DNA of 64,000 bases from Bolinopsis microptera (GCF_026151205.1 NC_087082.1:7137908-7201907), one strand, 5' to 3'. Positions 48,774-59,514 are shown, counted from the first letter of the stretch. Translations and numbers: made by a program. The notes: a model not told the origin generated them from the sequence alone.

Positions 48774-49927
48774 TTACTTAGCAATACCGTCCACGCCGTA
48801 CTTTCTCTTTGCAGCGTCCAACTGTGCTTGTTTCTTTTCAGCATCTACTTTCTGGTACAGCTGAGGTAAAAGTCTTCTGTTAAGCAAAGGATTAATTGAA
48901 ATGTCAGATCACAAATGTTATTTTCTTCAATTCAATTCAATTTAAACAACTTTGTTACATAGGAGGCCTAGTATGATGCACGTCGTAACACCAACAAATC
49001 GGTGAGCTAGAGCTAGAAAACAGATCATTGCGTATCTGTTCTCTGGGACGGGCAGACAAAGTGATGACCTCAAGTTTTAAAAAAGCTAAATATCAACAGC
49101 ATTTAAAAGATAATAATAACAACCTTAGTAGATTGATAATATAAATAATAATAATTACCTTAGCAGATTGATAATATAAGACAAGGTATCTGTTAATAAT
49201 AATTACCTTAGTAGATTGATAATATAAGACAACAAGGTATCTGTTACACACGTTAAACCCTGACAAGTGGTCACAAGCATTCTTAGCGTCAAATATATCT
49301 TCGTACACTACAAATGCTGTCCCTTTCGTTTCTGGGTTCACTCCACTGAAATTTAAAGCTGTCAAAAATTCATAATATTATAACACGTCTATTCACTATT
49401 TAGTTGGGCCAGTATTTATGATTGAGTATTATGATGATACCCTGTACTTTATCAGCTATTTAGTCAGCTAATCCCACGTACAACACTGCAATATCATTAT
49501 TGTTATCATAAATATTATTATTATTAATTAATTACTATTATTTCACGACAATCTAAAACCGCTTCTATTAAACTTACACTCGGACTTGTCTGATTGGACC
49601 ATATTTTCCAAATATGTCGTATATTTCCTCTGCTGTGATTTTGTACGGCAGATTTCTGACGTATAGGATTCTGTTAACTTCTGGTGGTAAACGAACCTGG
49701 GAATAACGGGGTTTTAGGTTAAGAACATTTAAAAGTACATAAAATGCAATGACAGTAATATTACAATAATAATATAGCTCCTTAAAAAGTATTTTAAAAT
49801 ATGGACAAAATGCCAGAGGACAATGCTAGGTACATGGTACTACATGATGTAGTACCATGTACCTAGTATAATGATGTATTTTAATTAATGTACTTACATT
49901 GGTTCTCCTTGTTGCGGCTAAAGCCAT
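48774..49927 (-). CDS. SF3B6: Splicing factor 3B subunit 6 (p14)
   Basis: Four exons with exact phase agreement: 49927-49898, 49696-49578, 49345-49207, 48860-48774; 124 aa against 125 in human. A single RRM fills the protein: RNP2-like [33 protein letters not shown]1-like [10 protein letters not shown], and the nearly invariant [20 protein letters not shown]. The C-terminus [14 protein letters not shown] replaces the usual FQKMDTKKKEEQL. p14 sits on SF3B1 and contacts the branch-point adenosine in the U2 snRNP. Intron 3 carries two degraded tandem copies of the end of exon 3 with its donor. An acceptor-like TTTTTGCCACAG ends 5 nt before the ATG. Confidence 0.97.
49121..49245 (-). repeat. Tandem copies of the SF3B6 exon 3 end and donor
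   Basis: The real exon end (49207-49245, ...TATCAATCTACTAAG|GTAATT) is followed in the intron by copy B (about 49155-49195), which keeps a 3-bp deletion and its own CTAAG|GTAATT donor. A shorter copy C (about 49121-49145) ends CTAAG|GTTGTT. Copy B is preceded by ATTAACAG, an acceptor-like sequence created by the duplication. Confidence 0.8.
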
Positions 49928-50332
49928 GACTACTGTGGCAAAAATGTTAGTTATAGTGCGAAACATATAATAGATAACAGATAATAGAAACAACTAACTG
50001 GAATTTATGTTCAAATGTATTGCCATGTTAACGTTTTGATGATTGATTGAACAGAGTTCACGCTCTGTGCGTATTGAAGGGGGTGGGGGGTCGGGGGGTC
50101 TTGAGTAAACAAATGTAATGCCCACAAAGTAGTCACTTAAAAAGTTATGATTGACAAAAATTGTAAAAGAAACCATAAACCTTGCTCAATCTGAAATTTA
50201 ATAAATTAAAATATGATGGAGTAAGCAGACTTCCAGCCTTAAAATATTCTAAAAAAGCTGATCAAAGTAGACCAAAAAGCAGAGGCAGTCCATCATGAAA
50301 CCCAACCAAAAGTTTTATTGTGAATTGTTAAG
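49928..50332. other. Intergenic gap SF3B6-RBM34
   Basis: About 400 bp. Contains a G-rich patch (GGGGGTGGGGGGTCGGGGGG near 50080-50100) capable of G-quadruplex formation; otherwise nothing recognised. Confidence 0.5.
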
Positions 50333-51433
50333 CTAAAATTTGGAACAATTATCATGATCATTGCTTGTCTTTCTTCCCCTTAGTTGCAACAACTCCTCCT
50401 TTCTTCGAAGTTTTATTAACTTTCTTATCAAATTTCTGTTTTGACATCGGCTTTTGAGTCTTTGGTTTGGGTCTTCTATTAGGGTCAAATTTCTTGCTCC
50501 GTGACTTAGCGATTTCCCAGCAAAAACTTCCTTATCACTACTCTTAGACTTTCTTCCTCTAAAACTATTCTGGGATTCTTCATTCTTTTTCGACTTCAGT
50601 TCTTTAGCTTTCTGTGTGTTTTCCAGAGTTAATTTCGACTTGCAGCGCTGGATTCTCAATTTTCTCCCATTTACTTCTACATTATCTTTGATTTTCATTG
50701 CAAACATAACACCTGCCGAATCCACAAATTTAACATAACCAATTCCTTTCCCAATATTAGTCTTAGCATCACGTAATAGTCGTACATACTCAATGTCACC
50801 ACATTGTGCGAGAGCAGCTCTAATATCCTCATCAGTTGCTGCAAATGGAATGTTGCCCAGAAATATTGAGTTTTTAGTATCCTCTTTTACTTCCTTCTTT
50901 GACTTGACTACTTTATCCACTCTGATGTTAAGATCATTAACTACTGAACCGTTCTTAGCCAAGGCTTTATCAAGACACTCCTCGTGCTCAAAAACAATGT
51001 AAGCATTCTTGCTGGTTGCATTTTCGTTGATTTTATTTGTTTTCAGGCAAACTTTCCGGCCAAGTTTCAGGTCACTTATTGCAACAGATCTAAATCTTAA
51101 ACTCTGTATTTTACCAAAGTCTGCAAATAATTTTCGAAGCTGCTTCCGTTTTAACCCTACAGGGAGATTTCCGACAAAAAGAGTTCGTTTATTTACTTCT
51201 AGCTGCTCTTCAGGAGAGAGCTGGGGGAATTTTGGTTCTTCTGGCTCAGCTTCGATGCTTTTATTCTTTTTAGGACGTTTCCCTGGAACAGAATCTGGTT
51301 TTGGAGCATAAACTTCCTCAACAGCCACTACAGCCGGAGCAGCAGCTGCAAATAAATCATTGGCAGGTTTCTGGTCAACAGTGGAACTAGCGTTGAGGAA
51401 GCTGCTTATATCACCAATTTTGTACCCATCCAT
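50333..51433 (-). CDS. RBM34: RBM34-like nucleolar RNA-binding protein (Nop12 family)
   Basis: 366-aa frame from the ATG at 51433 (MDGYKIGDISSFLN). A basic stretch KRPKKNK precedes two RRMs: RRM1 about residues 85-190 (RTLFVGNLPVGLKRKQLRKL, NAYIVFEHEE) with the long insert typical of RBM34, and RRM2 about 200-275 (NSIFLGNIPFAATDEDI, GKGIGYVKFVDS). The yeast homologue Nop12 works in 25S/5.8S rRNA maturation. The last about 50 codons look unlike the family. In the next frame, from about 50515 leftward, a lysine-rich tail appears (SKKFDPNRRPKPKTQKP ... KGKKDKQ stop), so a one-base indel near the T-run at about 50524 is likely. An acceptor-like ATCAATTGCAG lies 21 nt before the ATG. Confidence 0.9.
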   Translation of the reverse strand: MDGYKIGDISSFLNASSTVDQKPANDLFAAAAPAVVAVEEVYAPKPDSVPGKRPKKNKSIEAEPEEPKFPQLSPEEQLEVNKRTLFVGNLPVGLKRKQLRKLFADFGKIQSLRFRSVAISDLKLGRKVCLKTNKINENATSKNAYIVFEHEECLDKALAKNGSVVNDLNIRVDKVVKSKKEVKEDTKNSIFLGNIPFAATDEDIRAALAQCGDIEYVRLLRDAKTNIGKGIGYVKFVDSAGVMFAMKIKDNVEVNGRKLRIQRCKSKLTLENTQKAKELKSKKNEESQNSFRGRKSKSSDKEVFAGKSLSHGARNLTLIEDPNQRLKSRCQNRNLIRKLIKLRRKEELLQLRGRKTSNDHDNCSKF

Positions 51434-51866
51434 ATTTAAACACCGAGCCTTGACCTGCAATTGATAAATTAGAACTCCCAAAAGGTAATAGAAATGAAAG
51501 TAGAAATGTTCGTTCTGATCACTTACGTATAATGCAAATGTATTTTTGGGCCTTATTTAATGTAACATTGACTGGCATCTTCTGACTTACAATTAAATGC
51601 TTGCGCTTATTATGCCAGAATTAAAATTTGAACAGATCTAAAATTTGACTTGCAATAGGAAAATACTCGTAATAAAACAGCTTTTAATTCCATTTTAAAC
51701 AAGGAAATGTTTCAAATAACTTACAAACATTAGATGACGTGTCAACAAATAACATTAAATTGAGGTAAACAATTTCACCAAATTTATCTTTTACAATACC
51801 CTCTGTGCAATGATAAAATTGTATAGAAAATTATCAACATCAACATTAAATTGGAGTTATTTCGAA
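51434..51866. other. Intergenic gap RBM34-eIF4E
   Basis: About 430 bp, AT-rich; holds the eIF4E 3' untranslated region and RBM34 upstream region. Nothing else seen. Confidence 0.5.
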
Positions 51867-54083
51867 TCATAGCTTCAGAGAGAACTTGTGACTGGATGCT
51901 TTGGTCTGAGCATCTGCGTGGGACTGAAATAATACCTGTTACTGGAGTATTATACATAGATTATTAATTATGACGGTCAAAACGAATCGAAAATCACAGA
52001 AGATATCGGCCGTTCATAAGAATTATATTTGAGTAAAAAAAAAATGAATAATAATTTTTACCTCATAATGGATGTTTATGTTAGAAGGTAGCCCCAGGGT
52101 GTTCTTGAACTTCAGTCTAAAAATGAATCAATAAATAACACCATATTCGACACAGCAAAATCAAAACCACATCACGACACTGACAAATAGTACACATTTA
52201 AACTTCAGTAAAACAGAATTAGTGGTATTAATGATAACACGCCAAGGAACAGGATAATTCGTACCCGATGCTCTGCACTGAGTTCAGATTGTTAGTGTCT
52301 GCTACCCATATAGCTAATCTGTCGTTCCTTGCTCGTCGCTGTAGTACTACTCCATTCACCTCATTTGAATACTCGTCAAATTGTTCCCCAGCCATGCTCA
52401 TCAACTGCAGGTGACCAAATTAGATACAAAATATTTAACGAATTTCTGATTTTCAAATGCAGAAGATTACATGCAAATGTAAAAACAAAATACATGCAGC
52501 ATCATAGTCAGCATGATAATGACAGGAACCAATTATGTAATTAAAAGTTCTCAATTTCTTACGGATTTCTTATCAATAATCCATAAGAGGACGTAGCCCA
52601 AGAATCTTGCCCATAGATCATTTGCTAAATCCTTCAATACTTCAAAATTTGCAATTTCACGATGCAGCTAGTAAAAGCATGGCAGTTTGCATAAAAGTTT
52701 GTTCATTACTTGTCACTTATCACACACGCTTTGAGAAACAAAACCTTTTCTCACCATTTCCTTCCAATTATCATCAAGGCTGCCTTGGTGCTTTTGCTGA
52801 ACGTTGTAGCGCCATTTTCCACCCTTACAATTCCGTGGGTCTTCCCACATAGGGCTTATCCCCTCCTAAAATAGATATGCGTACAATTACAATAAAAAGG
52901 AGAAAGAAATCTTACCATTTCCATCCACTGCTTGTCTAATGACATCGTTTTTTGAGCAGCGTACACCCATCTACCTCCCTTTAAATTTCGCTTATCCTCC
53001 CACATGGGCTGAATCCCCTCCTAAAGGAAAGGAACTTCAGGTTGTCGGGTCTCAAGCAATTTAACAAGTTAACACATCTTTTTGGAAGGCATCGAGTTGT
53101 CCGCAATTAACATAATCAAATTTTAGAATGACCGAGAAATATTTTTTCAAGACGTGAATCTGAAAAAAGCTGAATTAAAATGACACATTGAAGTACTTGA
53201 AATTACTTGAAATTACTAGAAGTACTTGAAATTGAAGCTGATCTGATTTAAAAGTGAGCTTATCTAGCCAAGGTTTATTTACCACATTGTGCTAAATTGT
53301 GTCTAATAGATTAATTAAAGATTTAATATGGTACCTAAGTTGTCTGGTTAACAGTTCAGCTGATTACAATACCATCTTATCATCACTTTCAAATTAGAAT
53401 TGACTTACAAAATAATTTAAATTAAGAACTATACCTTGAAAACAGAGTATTCACATTTCACTGCAAGCTTGGAGGGTGGCATGATGAAGTTATAGAGTGC
53501 CCAAAAGTCTTCAACAGTGGTGAACGATGCTACTTTCTTGTAACATTCAATCCAATCCTTATCTTTCTCTTCCTTGAAGAACCAGAGAGTCCATGCATTT
53601 TCGAGTGGGTGTTTTTTGGGAGCTTCCACAACCTTTTCTTCAGCTGAAGCCAGTATCTGAAAAAAATACATTTTTAGTTTTATGGTTGTTATTAGGTAGT
53701 TACAAAACTTTGTCCTTTGCAACCAATTGTATTTACCAGAGTTAAAACCTTGCATGGTGCTTGAATCTATTGGATCAAGTCTTGAACTAGGTTGTCGTTT
53801 GGTGTGAGCAATAGCGAACAGCACGCACACTCCTTTGCCCTGTCAACCTATATCTAATCTATTCAAAGAGTGACAGCCATACTACACATTGAATTAGGAT
53901 TCCATTAAATATCAATTATTGATTTATTGTAAACTTGTTGATTCTGTAATAAATGGCATAAAATTGAAATTTTGGTTTAATTGAAATTTTTGTTTAACTG
54001 ATTAAGAAAAGCATAGAATATAATAAATAATAGACCGCTCTTACCTCAACAGCTGCAGCTTTTTCCACTTCAATAGCTGCCAT
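51867..54083 (-). CDS. EIF4E: Translation initiation factor eIF4E with alternative exons
   Basis: Exons on the minus strand: 1, 54083-54045; 2, 53656-53435; 3a, 53020-52916; 3b, 52865-52755; possible cassette, 52667-52563; 4, 52404-52265; 5, 52116-52062; 6, 51923-51867. All joins keep frame. Exon 2 carries KHPLENAWTLWFFK, the cap-stacking Trp in KDKDWIE and DFWALYNFI. Exons 3a and 3b are homologues: both encode EGI-x-PMWED with the second cap-stacking Trp and its Glu, then RN-x-KGG-x-W. Exon 4 has GEQFDEYSNEVNGVVL and RRARNDRLAIW (phosphate-contacting basic residues); exon 6 has SHADAQTKA. The protein is 205 aa with 3a or 207 with 3b. It binds the mRNA 5' cap and eIF4G or 4E-BPs. An acceptor-like TTTTCCTACAG ends 10 nt before the ATG. 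Confidence 0.95.
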
Positions 54084-55085
54084 TTCAAATGTACTGTAGG
54101 AAAATATAAATTAACATGTTTAACTATACTTACACAATAAACTTTCATGAATAGAGAAACAAGTTTAATATCTAGAAACAAATTTTCAATTTTGTCCTTT
54201 ATTTACAATGAAATAAATATAATAATAATAATAAATTGAAATTAAATAACACCGCTTTTAAGATAAAACTTATACTCAGCAGTGTTTGAACTAGTCATCC
54301 CAGAAAATATCATGAATACTGAGCTAAAAGATTCGATACCTTATGCTTGAAAATATAACGTCAATACTAAAGCCCGAAAATGGTAATTAAATTTATTATG
54401 CAAAGATAAAATATTAAGTATGACCAGAATAGTTATCGATAAAGTTTTTCAAGTTCATCTGGGGACAGTTTGAAAAGGTACGTTTTAAAAAAAGTTTTAA
54501 AAGATTCCAAAAATTGAGCTGAGGTGATGGTAACAGGCGGACGATATAATAAAATAAATACTTGATAAAATCTATAAGCTTCCATGTTGGCAATTTAAAA
54601 AAGAAAAATATAACCACAATTCAATAACATGTTTCACCATGAGCTTGACCTGAGCTGGGCATTTTGCAAAATAATTAATATTATCGACGAAAACATACAG
54701 TACACCTAAAATGGAAAACTCTAGCTCCCTGTTCCATTAATTGAATTGGAAATATAAAATTTGAGAGCAAAATAGTTAAAATCATAAATAATAACTATCT
54801 ACTTGTACTATACAATTGAGTGTGCACCAAGGTCAATTTGAGAAGTATTTGATATGTGATTATAGAGCTGCTGGACCAACTTAATGACCAATGTCAAAAA
54901 CGGATGTGCATGAGGCAGGTAACTTGCACAAACATGTATTGGAATCTTCGAATGAGTAATAACAGTATATCATCTGACAATTTGCAGGTCTCAAATGTGA
55001 AGCATGCCCCCTCCCCCCCCCCGGGGGCCCCCCCTGTCGAAAATGTGACCCCCTAAAATTGAGCAAATTAAGTGATTTTATAGGA
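54084..55085. other. Intergenic region upstream of eIF4E
   Basis: About 1 kb, AT-rich, with no recognisable gene. Near 55007-55034 a C-run/G-run/C-run (CCCTCCCCCCCCCCCGGGGG) is a self-complementary GC hairpin or G-quadruplex candidate. Confidence 0.5.
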
Positions 55086-55158
55086 TAATAAAAGTAGAGT
55101 AAAGTAAAATGTATGACATCACATCATCACACATGTCTACAAAATATCATCGCATTAT

Positions 55159-58045
55159 TGGGGGGGGGGGGGGTCTTTTTTCGAAAAGATAGGGTACGGA
55201 GACATGTCCTGGAGACATTGGAGACATTGGAGACACAGCTTTTGGAGACATTGGAGACAAAGCTTTTGGAGACATTGGAGACACTGGAGACGTAGATGTA
55301 TGATTGTGCCACACCCCCCACCTAAATGATGAAAGGACTATTACATCCATCATTACATTCCCTGTACAGCAATTCAGGAGGAGGAGGAAGAGGAGAACGA
55401 CTGAGGAGGAGAACGACTGAGGAGGAGAACGATTGAGGAGGAGAACGACTGAGGAGGAGAAGGAGGAGGAAGAGGACCCAGGAGGAGGGGGACCCAGGAG
55501 AAGGAGGACCCAGGAGGAGGACCCAGGAAAAGGCCCCAAGAGGAGGATGAGGAGGAGGAGGACTGTTGAGGACTGATGGGGAGGACTGAGGAGGAGGAGG
55601 ACTGAGGAGGGGAGGAGGAAGAGGACTGAAGAGGATCAGGAAGACCCAGGAGGAGGACCCAGGAGGAGGAGGAGGACTGAGGAGGAGGACTGAGGAGGAT
55701 GACTGAGGAGGAGGAGGACTGAGGAGTAGGAGGAGGACTGAGAAGGAGGAGGACTGAGGAGAACTGAGGAAGAGGAGGAGGAGTGAATAGGAGGAGGAGG
55801 GGGACTGGGGAGGACTGAGGAGGAGGAGGACTAAGGAGAAGGACGAGGAGGAGTACTGAGGAGGATGGCTGAGGCTGAAGAGGATGACTGAGGAGGATGA
55901 CTGAGAGGGAGGAGGAGGAGGAGGAGAAGGACTGAGGAGAAGGAGGAGGACCTAGGAGGAGGAGGACCCAGGAGGAGGACTTAGGAGGACTCAGGAGGAG
56001 GAGGAGGACTCAGGAGGAGGACTCAGGAAGAGGACTGAGGAGGACTGAGAAGGAGGAGGACTGAGGAGTACTGAGGAAGATGGCTGAGGAGGATGACTGA
56101 GAGGGAGGAGGAGGAGAAGAAGGACTGAGGAGAAGGAGAAAGAGGAGGACCTAGGAGGAAGAGGACTGAAGAGGATCAGGAAGACCCAGGAGGAGGACCC
56201 AGGAGGAGGAGGAGGACTGAGGAGGATGACTGAGGAGGAGGAGGACTGAGGAGTAGGAGGAGGACTGAGAAGGAGGAGGACTGAGGAGAACTGAGGAAGA
56301 GGAGGAGGAGTGAATAGGAGGAGGAGTGGGACTGGGGAGGACTGAGGAGGAGGAGGACTAAGGAGAAGGATGAGGAGGAGTACTGAGGAGGATGGCTGAG
56401 GCTGAAGAGGATGACTGAGGAGGATGACTGAGAGGGAGGAGGAGGAGGAGAAGGACTGAGGAGAAGGAGGAGGACCTAGGAGGAGGAGGACCCAGGAGGA
56501 GGACTTAGGAGGACTCAGGAGGAGGAGGACTCAGGAGGAGGACTCAGGAAGAGGACTGAGGAGGACTGAGAAGGAGGAGGACTGAGGAGTACTGAGGAAG
56601 ATGGCTGAGGAGGATGACTGAGAGGGAGGAGGAGGAGAAGAAGGACTGAGGAGAAGGAGAAAGAGGAGGACCTAGGAGGAAGAGGACCCAGGAGGAGGAC
56701 TCAGGAGGAAGAGGAGGAGGAGGACTCAGGAGGACTGAGAAGGAGGAGGACTGAGGAGAACTGAGGAGGAGGAGGACTAAGGAGAAGGATGAGGACTGAG
56801 GACTGAGGAGGAGGACTGAGGAGTACTGAGGAGGATGGCTGAGGAGGATGACTGAGGAGGAGAACTGAGGAGGAGGAGGAGGAGTGAATAGGAGAAGGAG
56901 GGGGACTCGGGAGGACTGAGGAGGAGGAGGACTAAGGAGAAGGATGAGGACTGAGGACTGAGGAGGAGGACTGAGGAGTACTGAGGAGGATGGCTGAGGA
57001 GGATGGCTGAGGAGGATGGCTGAGGAGGATGGCTGAGGAAGATGACTAAGGAGGATGACTGAGAGGGAGGAGGAGGAGGAGGAGGAGAAGGACTGAGGAG
57101 GAGGAGGAGGAGGAGAAGGAGGAGGACTCAGGAGGACTCAGGAGGAGGACTCAGGAAAAGGACTCAGGAGGAGGACTGAGAAGGAGGAGGACTGAGGAGA
57201 ACTGAAGAGGAGGAGGAGGACTGAATAGGAGGAGGGGGAGGGGGACTGGGGGAGGACTGAGGAGGAGGGGGACTTGAAGAGGACTTAGGAGGAGGAGGAC
57301 TGACGAGAAGGATGAGGAGGACTGATGATTGAGGAGGAAGAGGAAGAGGATAAAGAAGAGGAGGAGGAGGAGGAGGAGCCAGGAAGAGGAGCCAGGAGGA
57401 GGAGGAGAACGACTGAGGAGGACTGAGGAGGAGGTGGAAGAGGAGAAGGAGGAGGACTCAGGAGGACTCAGGAGGAGGACTCAGGAAAAGGACTCAGGAG
57501 GAGGACTGAGAAGGAGGAGGACTGAGGAGAACTGAAGAGGAGGAGGAGGACTGAATAGGAGGAGGAGGGGGAGGGGGACTGGGGGAGGACTGAGGAGGAG
57601 GGGGACTTGAAGAGGACTTAGGAGGAGGAGGACTGACGAGAAGGATGAGGAGGACTGATGATTGAGGAGGAGGAGAAGGACTGAGGAGGAGGAGGAGGAG
57701 GAGAAGGAGGAGGACTCAGGAGGACTCAGGAGGAGGACTCAGGAAAAGGACTCAGGAGGAGGACTGAGAAGGAGGAGGACTGAGGAGAACTGAAGAGGAG
57801 GAGGAGGACTGAATAGGAGGAGGAGGGGGAGGGGGACTGGGGGAGGACTGAGGAGGAGGGGGACTTAAAGAGGACTTAGGAGGAGGAGGACTGACGAGAA
57901 GGATGAGGAGGACTGATGATTGAGGAGGAAGAGGAAGAGGATAAAGAGGAGGAGGAGGAGGAGGAGCCAGGAAGAGGAGCCAGGAGGAGGAGGAGAACGA
58001 CTGAGGAGGACTGAGGAGGAGGCGGAAGAGGAGGAGGAAGAGGAG

Positions 58046-58077
<32 letters not shown>

Positions 58078-58329
58078 TAAATGTTATTGCCATTTTGTTA
58101 TTTTTTGTCCGTTTTTGTCTGCTCTATTTTTTGTCCGTTTTGAAAATATAGGGTACCAAACGGACAAAAAACATGATCCCCCTAATATCCATATTATGTC
58201 CCCAATATTCCCAATGTCTCCAAAAGCTGTGTCTCCAATGTCTCCAATGTCTCCAATGTCTCCAATTTCTTTGTCTTTTTCGAAAAGATAAGGTGCGGGA
58301 GACATTGGAGACATGTCACCCCCCCCCCA
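55159..58329. mobile_element. 3.2 kb GA-rich element with G-tract/C-tract inverted ends
   Basis: The left end is a run of G (55160-55173), then TTTTTTCGAAAAGATAGGGT and several GGAGACATT units. The right end is the inverse: AATGTCTCC units, TTTTTCGAAAAGATA and a C-run (58319-58328). Inverted arms share the order GGAGACATT repeats and ACACAGCTTTTGGAGACATT. TTAT (or ATTAT) flanks both ends, and the uninterrupted LINE paralogue has only GCACTGTGTG at this point, so it is an insertion. The interior is the GAGGA-rich tandem array listed separately; no transposase gene was seen, so it would be non-autonomous. Confidence 0.65.
55374..58075. repeat. GAGGA/GACTGAG purine-rich tandem array
   Basis: About 2.7 kb of GAGGAGGAGGACTGAGGA-type repeats with strong strand asymmetry: A and G dominate on the plus strand. 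Higher-order duplication is visible: the segment starting AGGACTGAAGAGGATCAGG recurs about 540 bp apart (near 55620 and 56161), and GGACTCAGGAAAAGGACTCA recurs near 57150, 57480 and 57740. Long frames in all phases are low-complexity Glu/Arg/Gly or Ser/Pro/Leu translations and are not genes. Confidence 0.93.
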
Positions 58330-58751
58330 TTATGTGAAAAAAAATATAATAAATATTTCCCACCAACATTAATTATTTATCAAATACAATATTTTTCAAA
58401 TTTATCAAAAACATTATCCTATTTTAAAAACTTCCCAGTGGAATAAAGATTTACAAAACGCTTCTTTCCCACATTAGGATTGAACCAAAGATAATTGTTA
58501 TGTTTCTCTTTATAACTGACATAACTGGCTCCCTCAATTCTTATTAAAACCTAAAACTGTCACAGAGTTCTTGACGTTGGGAGGGAGTTTATTCCAATAT
58601 GGAATAACTCGCTCCGGGAGAAAAGACTTCTGGATATTCTTTACTTTAGTTAAACTTCAACTGCATCTATTGCTTGCAACAAGATTAAGACCGGATCTGC
58701 CAGTTCTAAACATCCCCGATCCATAATCAGTTAACCTACTTGTTACTTTAA

Positions 58752-59514
58752 GGGGGGGGGGGGGGGGGGGGGGGTTCACCCTGATTTTTTTGTGAAACTT
58801 GGTTTCGAGATAGCAGTTGACCAACAAACTAGGACCAAACTGGAATTTGGCCGCCAAATTTTTTTAAAGGCCTAACTCAAAATTCTGTCCCAAAACTTAA
58901 GGTCATGAGACAATTCTACGTTGATTCTGAAAATTTCATGAAAAAATATTGACACCCTATTGAGTTCTATTGTTTTGAGCGAAGTCAGTTTTGCAAATAT
59001 TGCGAACTGAGATATGGGCAATTTTGTTCATTTTTTGCGATTATTTGAACATAGAATCCACAATTAGGTAGATACTGAGCTGATAATCATAGATAATGTG
59101 TAGTATAGGCTTACCTTCCATATAAAGTTGGTTTCATTCAAAAATATTGAAATTTCACCAATTTATGGGCCAAAATCGATCAAATTTGGTGCGTATGCCC
59201 AAATATGGTCATATGGTTTTTTGCTCATAAATCAGTCATTTTTTGTCTGATCTTGATGAAAATTCATATACGAGTTCAGGGAACCACTAGCTACAAGTAG
59301 AGCACCTAAAATCTGGATTTTGGGCATGTTCAGGGTATTTGGCTAAATTGGGCCTAATTTGGACCAAATATGGGCGTGGCTGCCCCGCGGGCACCGTTTG
59401 GCGGTTGGGGTTCGGAACCCCCTCAAAAGTTTGGTCACTGGTCCTAGTTTGTTGGTCAACTGCTATCTCGAAACCAAGTTTCACAAAAAAATCAGGGTGA
59501 ACCCCCCCCCCCCC
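58752..59514. mobile_element. TTAA-flanked MITE with poly-G/poly-C termini
   Basis: A 763-bp insertion in the LINE. The ends are a run of about 23 G (58752-58774) and about 13 C (59502-59514). Inside them is a perfect 63-bp inverted repeat (58775-58837 and 59439-59501) starting TTCACCCTGATTTTTTTGTG. TTAA lies on both sides (58748-58751 and 59515-59518), and the LINE paralogue has a single CTTAAAAGCTTCAATA there. A TTAA duplication is characteristic of piggyBac-type transposition. There is no transposase frame, so it is non-autonomous. Confidence 0.8.

Noticed and set aside
55147..58291. Long open frames in the GA-rich array (Arg/Glu-rich, Ser/Pro/Leu-rich, and MSPMSP-type)
   Set aside because: They are translations of simple repeats in every frame, with no start context, domain or splice structure.
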